Positions 45,561 through 57,170 of a DNA stretch of 64,000 nt are shown one piece after another. Numbering within the stretch: position 1 is the stretch's first letter; every line of letters starts with the position of its first letter. The stretch spans positions 8,728,252 to 8,792,251 of the forward strand of contig PTFA01000012.1 in assembly GCA_003342895.1 (NCBI GenBank), in the 5' to 3' direction. The translations under genes and the position numbers were made by a program. The notes below the pieces were generated by a model. The model searched no databases. It saw nothing but the letters and a program-made list of their open reading frames with translations, and was not told the origin of the DNA. The stretch is from Casuarius casuarius (taxonomy: Eukaryota > Chordata > Aves > Casuariiformes > Casuariidae).

Positions 45561-48229
45561 CAACTGAGTTAAAACACTTTACTCCAGCTGAGCAACTACC
45601 CTACATTCTTGCAAATGGGAAAATTAATCATTAGACTCACCACAATAAAAATAGAAAAACCTTTTACACGGGCTACAAAAGGCCTGTCTTCTTCTCTAAG
45701 CAACATCAAGAACAGTATCATATGGACTTTTTGCCCAAAGTATCAGTTTGGTATCTGCATTCACCTACACTTCAGCTGGACTTCAATTTCATATCACAGT
45801 GTCTCAGTCAATACCTGCAGTACCTTAACAAAAGTACTTGTGGGAAAATTACTTCATTTTTTTTTTTAATTCATTTTAAAAATTTTAGTGCCTTGCAGGA
45901 TAAATAAATAAATAAATAAATAAAAGATTGCCACAGCTAGAACTTCAGAGACTCTTCTGTGCATGGTAGCCGTCACAATTCCTATTACAATGCCATTTTT
46001 CTATTTGTATTAACCTTGCATAGTCTCTCGTGGACTTCATCGAAATGGTATGTCAGTAACTCAGATCTTTCCCAGATAGCTACTACTCCACTTTTTTAAA
46101 CTCTGACTTTTTAAGTGGAAAAATTAGAGGGAAAGTCACAGTTGATTTGAAATGTATTGTGTAGTCCATGTTTAGATAAAATGAAACTGTATGATGAAAA
46201 AGACTGAAACTGAATCTGCTTGCTTTCCTTGAACAGAAAGGATCCTGAGAGCAGAAAGGCAAGAGAGATGCATAAACAAGATCTTTGGAAGAAGAGGGAA
46301 GGAAAGCTTTTAAGAGAAGGGAACACACAGGATTAAAAGAATACAGGAGAAATGATTGATAAGGTCACAGGAGAATACTATATACTAATGTGGGAAAATT
46401 AATCAGTGTTTTGCAGTCTTTTGTGCAATTGTGGATCAATGCTGTAGGTAATCATTAGTAATATTAACAAAAATAAAGAGAAAAAACATCTTCTGGTTGG
46501 GATTTTACATTTTTCAAACTGGTGGATAAGATTTCTTTAGGGGGAAAAAAAACCAAAAAGGTGAACAACAGTTCTAGCAAGCCTACCCGTAGACATTTAA
46601 GTGCACTTAACAGCCAACTTTTAACTAAATCCAGGAGACTGCATGCACCGTACCTACTGATTGGAAGAGATTTTTCTCCCTGCAGGCAGCAAAAATAGAG
46701 TTTCCTCCCTGAAGAACAGAGAGAAAGGAAAGAGGAATGAGAAAGTGAGTGAGAATGAAATAGAACAAAAGGTTATTATAGAGAAGAAAGGACCCTTTTC
46801 AAAATATTCTTAGGATCATTAAATTATTCAGGGTTGGTTAAGCTATGGAAGTCAGTTCAGTGTAGAAAAAGGAGAGAGAGAAGAAAAAAAGAAGATGCTC
46901 CACTAAGAAGACCCATCAAAAAAATCGTCTTTTCTTGCTTATGGAGTGAGAACAAGTTTCAACAGTATTTTTCAGGGTATCCTTCCATTTCATACACCAC
47001 CCAGCCTAAGTTGTCTCACCGTAAATATGAAGTAGCATAAAGAGGCAAAATGTGTGCCAGAGTTAACCAAAATTTGCCCAGACTGAAGAGGAGAATTAAA
47101 GCTAATTTTCCTTCCCTTTATCATGCAACTGAGTTAGCCTTAAGGGTCAATTTACCTTCAACGAAAGCACATGGCCTGAAGCATCTGAAAATTACTGTAC
47201 TAACAGGAAAACACACCATCATTCCCATTTCTTCTTACGCTGTGCAGATTTCTGGTGTAACCCCTGCTCTCCCATACTGCCAAAATCTAGGAAAACAACA
47301 TACTGGATGGAAGATGCATGTCTAATGTGAACAGAGGTAGGTAAGAGGAGTTATGCTCTTCCTATCTTTCATCTCAATAATGGGGAAAAAAAGTCACATC
47401 AGAGGAGAGGAAAAGCATGCAGCAGACAGCTGCAGAAAAGACAACACTAGCAGGTCCCAGCACTGCAATGCCACAAATGCCCTGTTATATGGCAGATGGA
47501 GTCAAGGTGGTCAAGGTGAAGCCAAGGGCCACAAAATGAGCTGTGGCCCCTAGTGAGTTCTTACTTGATATGGTAGAACAAGATCATTCCTCTATCTGCC
47601 TGGTGAGTCATTTATGACTTTAAAAAGTGTTTTGGACATAATAGTTTCTTTGTAAATTCATCACATAATTCTAATGGAGAAAAAGAAGTGGGAGTTAGAA
47701 CGAGCATCCTGAAGAAAAAACTGTACCTCTTCATTTGCAAAGGAGCTCAGTGGTTTGGACCTTCACCTGTCAGCCACTGTCAAAGTTTAGTCCCCTCCTT
47801 CACCTTTGGTGACCCGAAATTTCCTGCTGTCCCAAAAGACACCTTCCCACCAGGACATTCCCACCAACATTACCCACCAGGGCAATGCTCTCCTCTCCTC
47901 CCCACTCGCCAAAGTCGCAGCTCTTCTCAGAATATGATTTCCTGATAAGAAAAAGCCTCTTTCAGTCTTCTCCTCTTTATGCTTTTTCAATGGGGAACAT
48001 ATCACTTCAGATATGATTGCTGGTATCCGATGTGTTATTTATGTAAAGGAGAAAAATCACCAACAGAAGAGAGAGAGGCTACCCTTGGCACACCCCACCC
48101 AACGGCCCGACCACTAGGGCACTCCTCTGGGAGTCCAAGTCTGCTCAGGCAGAGGAGGAAGCCTGGCTCTTTAGCAACCTGGCTATGAGCCCTGAAGACA
48201 GGGCTCTCGCAAGAAAAATCTTGCCTTTT
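45561..48229. other. non-coding background with (TAAA)n
   Basis: A (TAAA)n repeat is at 45901-45924, preceded by a T run. A 9-bp tandem duplication (GTCAAGGTG twice) is at 47501-47518. Many short open frames occur, all without recognisable motifs. Confidence 0.5.
45901..45924. repeat. (TAAA)n microsatellite
   Basis: Six clean TAAA units. Confidence 0.9.
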
Positions 48230-48239
48230 CTAACAGCAT

Positions 48240-48760
48240 TTTAAAGCTACGCTTTCATCTCCTTTTCTTTCCAAATGCCTGCAAATGAAATGTTTAGCTT
48301 CAGATTCAATAGAACATTTTGATGAGACAAACCCAAATAATTTTGTTTTAATTCTTAGTTTGGTTGCCAAAAAAACAAAAACATTAATTATTCACACAGC
48401 CTTACAATGCAGAAAATACCATTTATAGGTACTTTACAATATCAACATGTGGTTTTGCTTCTTTTCAAATGTATGGTGTTGTTACTGGAAGCAACAATTT
48501 GACAGTCTTGCAGAACGGATGGCGAACCTTTTTTCCAGCTGTTGAAACCAGCCACAGCAGCAAAGTGGAAGATTCAGCATGCTCTATCAATAAACAAGTG
48601 ATTCTCTAAAGGAGATTATAAGCAGGAGCCTCACAGGTTTTAGCAGATGTTTACATGCAAACATGTCAGTATATCCAATCAGTTACGTGACTGCCCTTTA
48701 CAAGCTATTGTGAAATAGTATTTTTCCAAAAAAATAGTTTCTTGCACAGCTTTGCTCCTA
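48240..48760. promoter_or_regulatory. candidate conserved non-coding element
   Basis: This stretch is free of simple repeats and has balanced AT-rich sequence with homeodomain-like TAAT words (for example 'cattaattattcac' near 48384). There is also a SOX-like 'aacaattt' near 48495. Such texture is common in deeply conserved enhancers of gene deserts. This is an impression from sequence style, with no alignment behind it. Confidence 0.25.
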
Positions 48761-50436
48761 TTAAGTGGCTGTCTGCACTCTTTCTTTTAGTTTATTTCCT
48801 TTAAATCTGCATCGTTGTTATTTTTATTTCCTGACCTCTTTCCATTTTAGTAAAAGCAAGCACAGCCCACGGAGTTGGTGCCAACGTGTGTTTGGGAAAA
48901 GGCATAGCCATTTGATGAATATCAGAGCACGAATTTTTCATGACCTCAGCTCCCCCATGCTCACTACCAACATCCCTTACTTCTTTCAACAGCTTCTGAG
49001 AAAATCCAAACTACTGGGGGATTAATGGAGCCATTTTTAAAAATTAACATTCAGTATCTTCTGCCTAAGGTATGGGAGAGTCACAAATGCAGCACAGATC
49101 AACTGGATCTTATATCAAATGCTAAAATCTGACACAGTTTTACTTTGTTTTTAGCCAAGCTTCATGCCAAGGGAAAAAGAAGAAAAACATGATTATTCAG
49201 CAAAGTACGATCTACTTCATTCAAAGTATGAGAGAATCTCATATGATCTGACTTGACATAATTACATGTTTTGTGCAGCACTCGTGTTTCCTGTGCATTT
49301 ATGTCAATTGGCAACGACCACATCCCTCCCCAGAAATTACTGGACGTCATTAATTACTTTCACAGAGAGGTAAATCATATGGGAAACAGGACAGAGCCTC
49401 ATCTGCTCTAAGCCCACAAGCTGAAGCCAAGCTAAAACCGAGCAGCTCGGCTAGCAGAAACCTGCACAGTCCATGTCCTGCCTGATTCACAGCTCCTTAT
49501 GGAACAAATTACACTGTGCTGCACAGCCACATCAAAGAAATCTGAAACTTATAAACGTGTAAAATTAATAATTACAGCAGGTACTAGTTCCTTTGACACA
49601 GTTAACAAAAGTAAGAATACCATGTCAAGGGCGATACATCCAAGGTAAGTGTGTGTCTGGATATAACCTGCATACTTATATACCTTTTAAAAGTCAAATA
49701 GATCTATATTCAGTATGTCCAGCATACTATTCATCCAAGTATTGTAATGGAAGAGAAGAATTGATACAGCTGTCCATAAATCCTGAAATGGAAATTACCC
49801 TTTACAATAAGGAGGTAGTTCAGCATATTTACCATGTCCATGAACTTGCTCAGCACTCACTGTCAGGTATCTACAAGGTTAAAAAAAAAGAAATCGGGTA
49901 TTATGTTAAAGTACTTCATTTCTTTCTTAAATTAGTTCTCCTTCTGGAAGATAATGCTGGATAGTTATCCATGTAATACTTTCATTATAACAGAATGGAG
50001 AATAACTACATTAGGCTCAAAAGAGATATGAACTGTAAAGGTCACTTTCTAGATAATGGGATTCATCAAGGGGACTGAGAAGATACTGGGCAAGATTCAC
50101 AAAGAGCATCAATTTCTTTCCTCCACTTCAACAATTTTGGGGAAGAGAGAAGAAAGTCAGATTCGCAAATTCACAAAGGGTTTTCAACTGGCAAAGTGAT
50201 TTTAGTCCATCACTGCAGCTGCTGAATAGGCTTTTAGTATGGCTGTGAAGAGGAGATGGTCACCAGCAAGGCCCACATGATAAAATTTCAGCAAAGAAAA
50301 CTCCCAGAGTTTTTTGATTTCTACTAATATATATTCAATTCATTATTTTTTACAAGGAAAATCAAGCTCCCCTCTTCTTCACATGACTTGCCATTCAATT
50401 TGAACCATGGCTACAGTATTTTTTCTGTATTCATTT
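48761..50436. other. non-coding background
   Basis: Open frames up to 123 codons (49593-49964) without recognisable motifs. No repeat family was seen. Confidence 0.45.
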
Positions 50437-50540
50437 ATGTAACACTTTTCATCTCAGAGTACGTCAAACAAGTATTATTTGCATTTTATACATGATGAAA
50501 TTAAAGTACAGCCAGGCTAAGGGGCAGGTTCTGTGCCACG
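50437..50540. repeat. MIR-like ancient SINE relic (antisense-looking)
   Basis: 'gtaacacttttcatctcaga', 'caagtattatttgcatttta', 'catgatgaaattaaagtaca' and 'aggttctgtgccac' fall in the order of an old amniote repeat. Its consensus includes 'tcattttacagatggggaaactgaggcaca' and 'ggcagagcca', as in MIR-type elements read in reverse. It is diverged and the exact family is not assigned. Confidence 0.5.
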
Positions 50541-52914
50541 GGCAAGGCTGAACTATCCCAGAGAAGGAAAAATATTTCATCTGAAGCAAGATTCTTCCCA
50601 AATCATCCCTGATGCTTTCGTATAGGCCAATAAAGCTGGGGGATGGGAAGATGCACCAATTTTAACCCCCTTCCCCTCTCCCCTTTTTTTGGATCAGAAT
50701 GAGCCTGTGTGAGAATGCCTTTTTTGACACCAGGAACTGCAGACGTGGTTGATTCTCATTTGAGTCATACCCACATGTTCTTTTCTCCTCCACACTCTGC
50801 CAGTATAAACAAAGTCCAGTCCTAGTTTTGGTCAAAATAAACCGGATTTTCAGCTTGCAGTAGGGATTTCTACTGAGAATTAGGTACAAAAATCTCAGTT
50901 TCTGTATTTCTTTGGTTTGGCCACTTATACCAGCTGAGCCATGAGGGCTGGGACACATGGGCTGTACTGCCTTACAGTCCTGGCTGTAAGTCCAGCCTCT
51001 GCTCTGCATCTCAGCACAGCTTTGCGGTGGGCTGGTCCGCATGGTCCCTTTGCCTAGTCCTTCCTCACATGTGGCATTTTTTGGCACAATTTTTGAAGCA
51101 CTAGAGAAGCATGAGAGTTCTCTCCCTTGGGGAGAAGACATTTTCAAACCTCTGTCACCATGCATTTATTTCTAATGGAACAAAATGTTAAAATACACTG
51201 GTCCAGGAGTACAGTAAATCTTGCACGCACACGAGCAATGGAGCTTGTCAACGCGTAAACTTTCACAGTAAAATGTGGAGTCTATTTTCAGATACATGGG
51301 GGCCTTACAGCAGGTTGAAAAGCGGGCCAGAACTGTAATGGTAGACTAAATGGATCCACCAGATTTTGACTACACACAGAAAAGAAAGATTTGAACAAGC
51401 CATTACAACAATGTATTCTATAAGATATTACTGAGCACTGATCCCTACCCCCTCCAACTCAAGACAAACTTTTTCTAGTGTTGTTATATGTGTTATACCT
51501 TGGCACTGGTTATATATGACCTTGATCCAAATAGAAAAATACAGGAAAAGAGATATTAAATGTTTCTAAGTATATGGATGATCCAGCACTAGGAAATATT
51601 GCAAATAATAAAATTTTCAAGCAATAACAAGCTGGCAGAAGATTCCTCCTTAAAATGCATCTTCTCCCAACTGCTTGTATTTACCCATGGAGCAGACCGT
51701 CATTTTCAGATAACTAAAACCCTGACATAGCCACAGAATCATCAGAATATGGTAACATTTTTTTTTCCTGGATGGCTGAATGCCACAAGGCAAATGAAAT
51801 AGCCTTGGAGACACCTGAGACCGAATGCTGAAAAATTTTATGGCCGCATGCCATTAAAATATCCTTGGCTTATACACCAGGCTTCCAACTGCTCTCAGTT
51901 CTGGAGCAGAATGGACCAAGGATCTGGCTCATGTTTTCATTACTGCACAACGCGCGCCCCCACATACCGCAACAGATGCCTTTGGTGTTTCATCTTAATG
52001 CTCGTCGACAGTTAACGCTCTTCTAAGAGCCACATGGAGAAAAGAGTTTTTTTCACTATAATTTCTAACCCCCTGCATTCCCATTACCATCTTGCAGCAC
52101 GTACTGACCAGTCACTTGGAATCTGAAGAAGGGCTTTGCATATGTCAAAATCACTTTATTTTTCAGGAACCTTCAACATATCAGAAATTCATATATTCAT
52201 GAAACACTACTCACGGCTAACTAGACAGAGCTAGCGATGCAGCCAAATATTTCCCATTAGTATGGAAGGAGTTAAACTCTTCTAACACCCCAACCAAAAC
52301 AAAACTCCTGAATGCTTTGACTAATGATATAGTATTGGCACAGAATTTCCACTGATTCAGTCCTTTATTGGTGGTGGGCTTGGAGGACTCACTTCAGATT
52401 TAATTTCTTTTTAGGTGTTACCTAATGCAGTATTTGAATGCTCTGCTGTGTTTAGAATATGGACACAAATCCGTCTGGATTCTGCTTGAAATGGATAGTC
52501 AACTTAGTGGATTAGCTGAGAAGGTAATGAAAATCTTTATAAATCAGGAGACTATCTAATGAATCAGAAAGGGCTTTTTGAGCCATCTCTAGCTCATTAA
52601 AGCTACAGTAAATCCCACTGAATTATATTACAGTTCACTCTATGTAAACCTTAGTGAATTAAAGAAAATTAGCAAAAGGCTTCCAGAAAGAGATACATAT
52701 CAAATGCTAATGCATCATTTTCTTACTTTCCCAGAACCAACAAGAGACGGGAGGAAAAATGTCCCTTCATTCACCTGAACAGTGTGTTCAAGCATAGCCA
52801 GCCATTACGAAGACCAGTTTGGGGGGAAACATGGGGGGGTGGGAGGCAGAAATCAGTAAACAAACTTGGCTGAGCATTTTTTCCTATATCAAACACATAT
52901 GACTATTCCTAGAT
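50541..52914. other. non-coding background
   Basis: Contains the longest stop-free frame in the window (167 codons, minus, 50662-51165), which has no recognisable domain or splice context. A tiny CpG cluster is at about 51949-52018. Nothing else was recognised. Confidence 0.45.
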
Positions 52915-53070
52915 CCAGCCCAGGCTCTAGTAGGGCCAAAAGCCGTGATTCAAAGCCCATTAAAATCAAAGACAAGACGCCCATTAATATCAATGGCCAT
53001 TAGACGAGGCCACAAGCAGGGAAAATCCCCACTGAAATCCACAGGGGTTCTGCCTGCACAAACTCTCCAT
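52915..53070. repeat. ancient amniote palindromic repeat relic
   Basis: 'gattcaaagcccattaaaat' and 'gcccattaatatcaatggcc' resemble the two half-sites 'gatccaaagcccattgaagt' and 'ctcccattgacttcaatggg' of a fold-back repeat common in sauropsids. The following 'cactgaaatccacaggggtt' resembles an adjacent 'cactgaaatcaatggggtt' block. Diverged but several blocks fit. Confidence 0.6.
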
Positions 53071-53499
53071 GGAAGCCAGTAGTATTTTTTTCTTCTTTCA
53101 TTTTTCCATAAATATTTTATAAACAAAACTCACTGGACTTTGAATTTGTACATATAACAGTATGCAACATTTTTGTGCAAGGCTCTCACTGGTCTTAGCA
53201 GAGCTTTCTTGTACATATCTCCATGTCACTTCAAGAGCAATGTGCAGATAGAATCTCCTTTGGGAAGCAAACGCCGTGGTTTATCTTGACACTGTCACTA
53301 TATGGAAGGTATGGTAGACTAGAAACAGCTGCTAAATTTAAGTATAACCAATGCAGTAAAATGTCAAGCTAAGTACGTTTCTACCTTGTTTCTGACAAAA
53401 GAAAGTAATCTTTCTTTCAGAGTTTACCAAAATGAAACACTTCTCCTTGTTTCCACACACAAAAACATAATACACTAAGCATATATTTAGCTGAGTTTA
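53071..53499. other. non-coding background
   Basis: About 430 bases of AT-rich sequence. No feature was recognised. Confidence 0.5.
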
Positions 53500-53960
53500 G
53501 TAAATGCACTGGGAGATTCTGTTAAATGTCATTTGAAATGTCTGCCTCAGAACGAGAATGGCTGTATTACTTCCCAGGGCTAATGTCGCAGCCTTCCACC
53601 AGCCTCCGTGCAATTAATGGCATGCAAAAATAAACTGATAAACAAGCTTTTGTCATCTGAATGCAATTTTTCACGTCACATACAGCCAAATGCTAATTAT
53701 GGGTAAAGGGATTTTTTAATTTGTTTATGAATTCTGGATTCATAAAAACATCACAGGAAAGCATGAAGCACCCTAAAATACATTTATTAGAACATGCATC
53801 TAGGGATGTTTATGCTTCATCTTGAGAGACTTAGAAAATGAAAGGCGAATTCTCAGCATTGCCTAGTTAATTGTCATTGGTTCCTATAGAACCATTTTCT
53901 TTAAGTGCACTTTAGGAGATCTCTGCAAATAGTTTGAAATATGAGTTTCACTGTTGTGAC
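53500..53960. promoter_or_regulatory. candidate conserved non-coding element
   Basis: This AT-rich stretch lacks simple repeats and clusters plausible factor sites. These are a homeodomain-type GCTAATTAT at 53692-53700, a forkhead-type TGTTTA at 53722-53727, and further ATTA/TAAT words. The style resembles developmental enhancers in vertebrate gene deserts. No alignment was possible, so this remains an inference. Confidence 0.3.
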
Positions 53961-55272
53961 AGTCCACTAGTCTTTGATATCATTTTTCCACTTGATTTTT
54001 TAAAAGTACAGTCTTTAACACAGACAAAAAAACAGCATCAAACAAGAAAAAGTTGAACAAAATTTTCAAAGGACAAGAAAAAGTTAGAAAATGTGCTAAT
54101 TGAGTGGTAACAAAAATAGAAATCTGTGTCACATGACAAGGAAAAATGAACTGATAACACCCATACCTTTAGCAGTCCTTCTCCCACCTCCCAGTCTGCA
54201 AGCCGACACTGACAGCTTGTTGTGGGCAGGATGAAGTGGGAGATGAACCTTTAGTACATGCTGCTGTGATTATCCTAACTTGTGCCATAAGCTGCAGCCA
54301 ACCTCCAGATTTATAAATGAAAATTATACCAGAGCTATTGGCTATATCCACAGATCAGATCAGAGAACGTGGAAAAGTCATTTATGGGCAGCATTTTTGC
54401 CCAAACAGCCTGAAAGCCTTCTGTGCATCTGAAATAAGGAGGAGAGGAGGAACAGACAGAATAAGAGAAAATATAAGAAAACAAATGGCAAACAAATGAC
54501 AGAGGAAAACAGGTGAGCACGTGGATTTCCATAACTAGGTCAAAAACTTATGCTGGCAAAGCTGAGGAACACTGAGAACTGCACAAGAGACAGTGTCTGG
54601 AGACAGGCAGCAAATGCTGAATTACATGGCCAACATCTAAAGCAAGAGATGGCGTTTCCACAAAATTGCATTTGACCTGAGTTGTTTGAATAGTTCCTGG
54701 TACTCTGCACAGGCATCACTTCAGTGAACTCCCTACTTGATTCTGCATCTCACCTGCATTAAATGCCTAAGGTCATCTATATGAGAGCCTGGGTTCACTT
54801 CTCTAGAACGGTCCTGCAAAGATATCACTCCAAATTTGAAAAATCAGCTTGCAAATTTACAATATTGGTCCATACAAAATAAAGTCTATCAGATGTTACC
54901 AACTGTGCGGAATATGTGAACATACTATGATTACATATGTTTACAAAACAGGTTGGGTTTTTTTTTCCCTCCCATAATAGGGTTGTCGCTGCTTTAAACA
55001 ACAGCTTGTAAATAGCAGCTCCTAGCACAATTTTAAGCTCCAGACTGTTGTGGGTGAATACTCAAGGAGAACTGGCTATGGTCTAAGCTCTTTACGCTGC
55101 TCAGTTGCAGCAAAGGAGCTGAAAAATGACAGTCTCAGCCCTGCCAGCCACAAGCAGTCTATATGCAAGTCTCTGATATTTCCCATTCAGGACAAGATGG
55201 ATTGTGCCCAGAGTCTGCCAGTGACGGCCACGTAAAGCTACAAACTGCCATATTTTTGGAAATAATCAAATT
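53961..55272. other. non-coding background
   Basis: Short open frames only (60-67 codons). No repeat family or CpG cluster was recognised. Confidence 0.5.
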
Positions 55273-55320
55273 CCCCCCCCCCCCCTTAAAAAAAAAAAAG
55301 AAAGAAAGAAAGAAAGAAAA
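55273..55320. repeat. compound C-tract / A-tract / (GAAA)n repeat
   Basis: C13 (55273-55285), TT, about A12, then about five GAAA units. This compound low-complexity site is likely to be length-variable and error-prone. Confidence 0.9.
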
Positions 55321-56285
55321 CCACCCTCAAACAAAATTTCCAGAAGGGAAAGACAACAACATGGCTGGGGTAAACCTGGGCATACCACAGTTAATTGCAC
55401 CAGTAAACTTTGGCTGCACTGCAGAATACCATCCTCAATCTTAATTTTGTCCCTACTCTAAGATTTAGTGGCTGAAGGTTGCTGGTGTCAGACTGAGAGC
55501 AAAGCTCTTCGTAGAGAGTATGTGAACTCATGTCTCAATTTCAGGACCATCCAAAGTACAGCTTCTCTGAACTATCTTACACTTTAAAAACTGAGTGCTA
55601 ATATATTAACGAATCTGAATTCCAGCTAGGAAGGTGCCAGCTGCTTTGAGAGAAAGCAAGGAATCTGGATTGACAGTGAGAAAGACTGAAGTTGATAAGC
55701 AGCCATATCCACTCAGATGGTTCATACAGAGACCTGGTTAATCGCAGCTCATTCACAAAGTGCAAGCGAACGCTCAAATCCTATCGACATTGCTCCAGCT
55801 AGCATCTTCTGGTCCCTGTCTGGATAAACATTCTGCTCATTTACAGAAAATGTGACTAATTTACAGAGATTCGATGAATCTTCACTACAAGCTAAAACAC
55901 AGCAAAAATACTGCGCTTCACATTGCTTTTGAGAACACATATGTTTTCACATACATGAATACAGAATCTACACAATACACAAAGTGTCCATGCTGATCGT
56001 CAGGAGAATAAGCCTTATAGTGTAGCTTTGGGTTATTAGAAAAAAATGTCAAAAAGGTTAATCCAATTCCACACTATAGAATTCCCTCAAGACTCAAAAG
56101 CAGAACTTAAAATGTATAATCTGGTCTCCTGTGTCTGTTAATCCTTTGCACCAATGATTAGTTCCTGTTTAGGTTAACATATAAAAAAAGATTAAATGAA
56201 GGTTAAAGGTTGTCTAATCTTGTTTCCTCTTTTTCTTTTCTTTTTTTTTTTTTAATGAATATACTAAGGAAACTTAAGTGGGCTT
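55321..56285. other. non-coding background with a T-rich tract
   Basis: A pyrimidine/T tract lies at 56228-56253. No gene or named repeat was seen. Confidence 0.5.
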
Positions 56286-56289
56286 TCAG

Positions 56290-56730
56290 AGTAGCCACTG
56301 GACGTCCCCTTCTTACAATGAAATGTTGTGTTCCTTGGTTAGATAATATGCATTAGGCACAGTCTCAAATAAAATCAAAGTTGGTGGGTTACAAGGGCCA
56401 AACAAATTAAGCTTTCTTTTAGATTTGCATCAGCATCTGAGCCCAATAACATGCTTCTTAATTGAATATTAAGCACCGTCAGTCAAACCCAGCCAAAGCA
56501 GCTCCGCTTATGTAATGGCTTTCAATTGTGATTATTTCAGTCTAGCATATGGAATATTTCACATCACACTTTGCTAGTTTTGCTACCGCTGACATCTTAA
56601 TCTGAAGTGGAAGCTGTTTAAAGTCCTATGATCTCTCAAGTGTTCTAAAATATGAGCTATTTAAATATGTATTTCCCAGCAATTAATGCCTATCAGTGAC
56701 ATTGGCCAAACCTTTTGTGTACCATCTGCC
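56290..56730. promoter_or_regulatory. candidate conserved non-coding element
   Basis: Repeat-free, evenly mixed AT-rich sequence containing 'cttcttaattgaatattaag' near 56453, 'ttcaattgtgattatttcag' near 56521 and 'cccagcaattaatgcc' near 56677. The density of TAAT/ATTA and CAAT-like words suggests enhancer-type DNA. Unproven without cross-species alignment. Confidence 0.3.
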
Positions 56731-57111
56731 AGTGTCTGGAAAGTAGTTCTGCTGAAGAGGCAAAGGGAAAACCTGAAAAATCTTTTCTTTCCTTTTCCTG
56801 CTTTCAGGGGTAGTATACTAAATGATCAATTCAATAGGTGAACCACTTTTCTTTTAAACATTCATGGAGCAACCTCCCTAAACCATTCTTCTCCTCCCCA
56901 AAAGCTGAGGCACCAATGACAATATTTTTATTGTTTATACTGAACTGCCTACCTGTACTTCTGCATAGATATAAAGTCAAAGCTACATGAAGCTATACTC
57001 ACATACCAACAAGATGTAAAATAATGGTGTCATTATTGGGATATCACTCTTTAATTACGTGCTTCCTCCTTCCCCAGTCTTCATCTTCTTTTTAGAAAGG
57101 AAAAAAAAGTG
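56731..57111. other. non-coding background
   Basis: About 380 bases of ordinary sequence. No feature was recognised. Confidence 0.45.
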
Positions 57112-57170
57112 CTTTTATGTTGCACAGTGCCTGATACATTGTGGGCAACACAAGCAAATAATAAAAGTAA
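57112..57170. repeat. ancient repeat relic (3' arm)
   Basis: 'atgttgcacagtgcctgata' and 'gcaacacaagcaaataataa' match the other end of the repeat type seen at 27632 and 44600. The consensus ends roughly 'tgtacagcgcctagcac' and 'gctac--caaataataaata'. Short and diverged. Confidence 0.5.

Noticed and set aside
50662..51165. 167-codon minus-strand open frame, the longest in the window without N
   Set aside because: No domain, signal or repeat pattern is recognisable and there is no splice or promoter context. A frame of this length is expected occasionally by chance in 64 kb on six frames.
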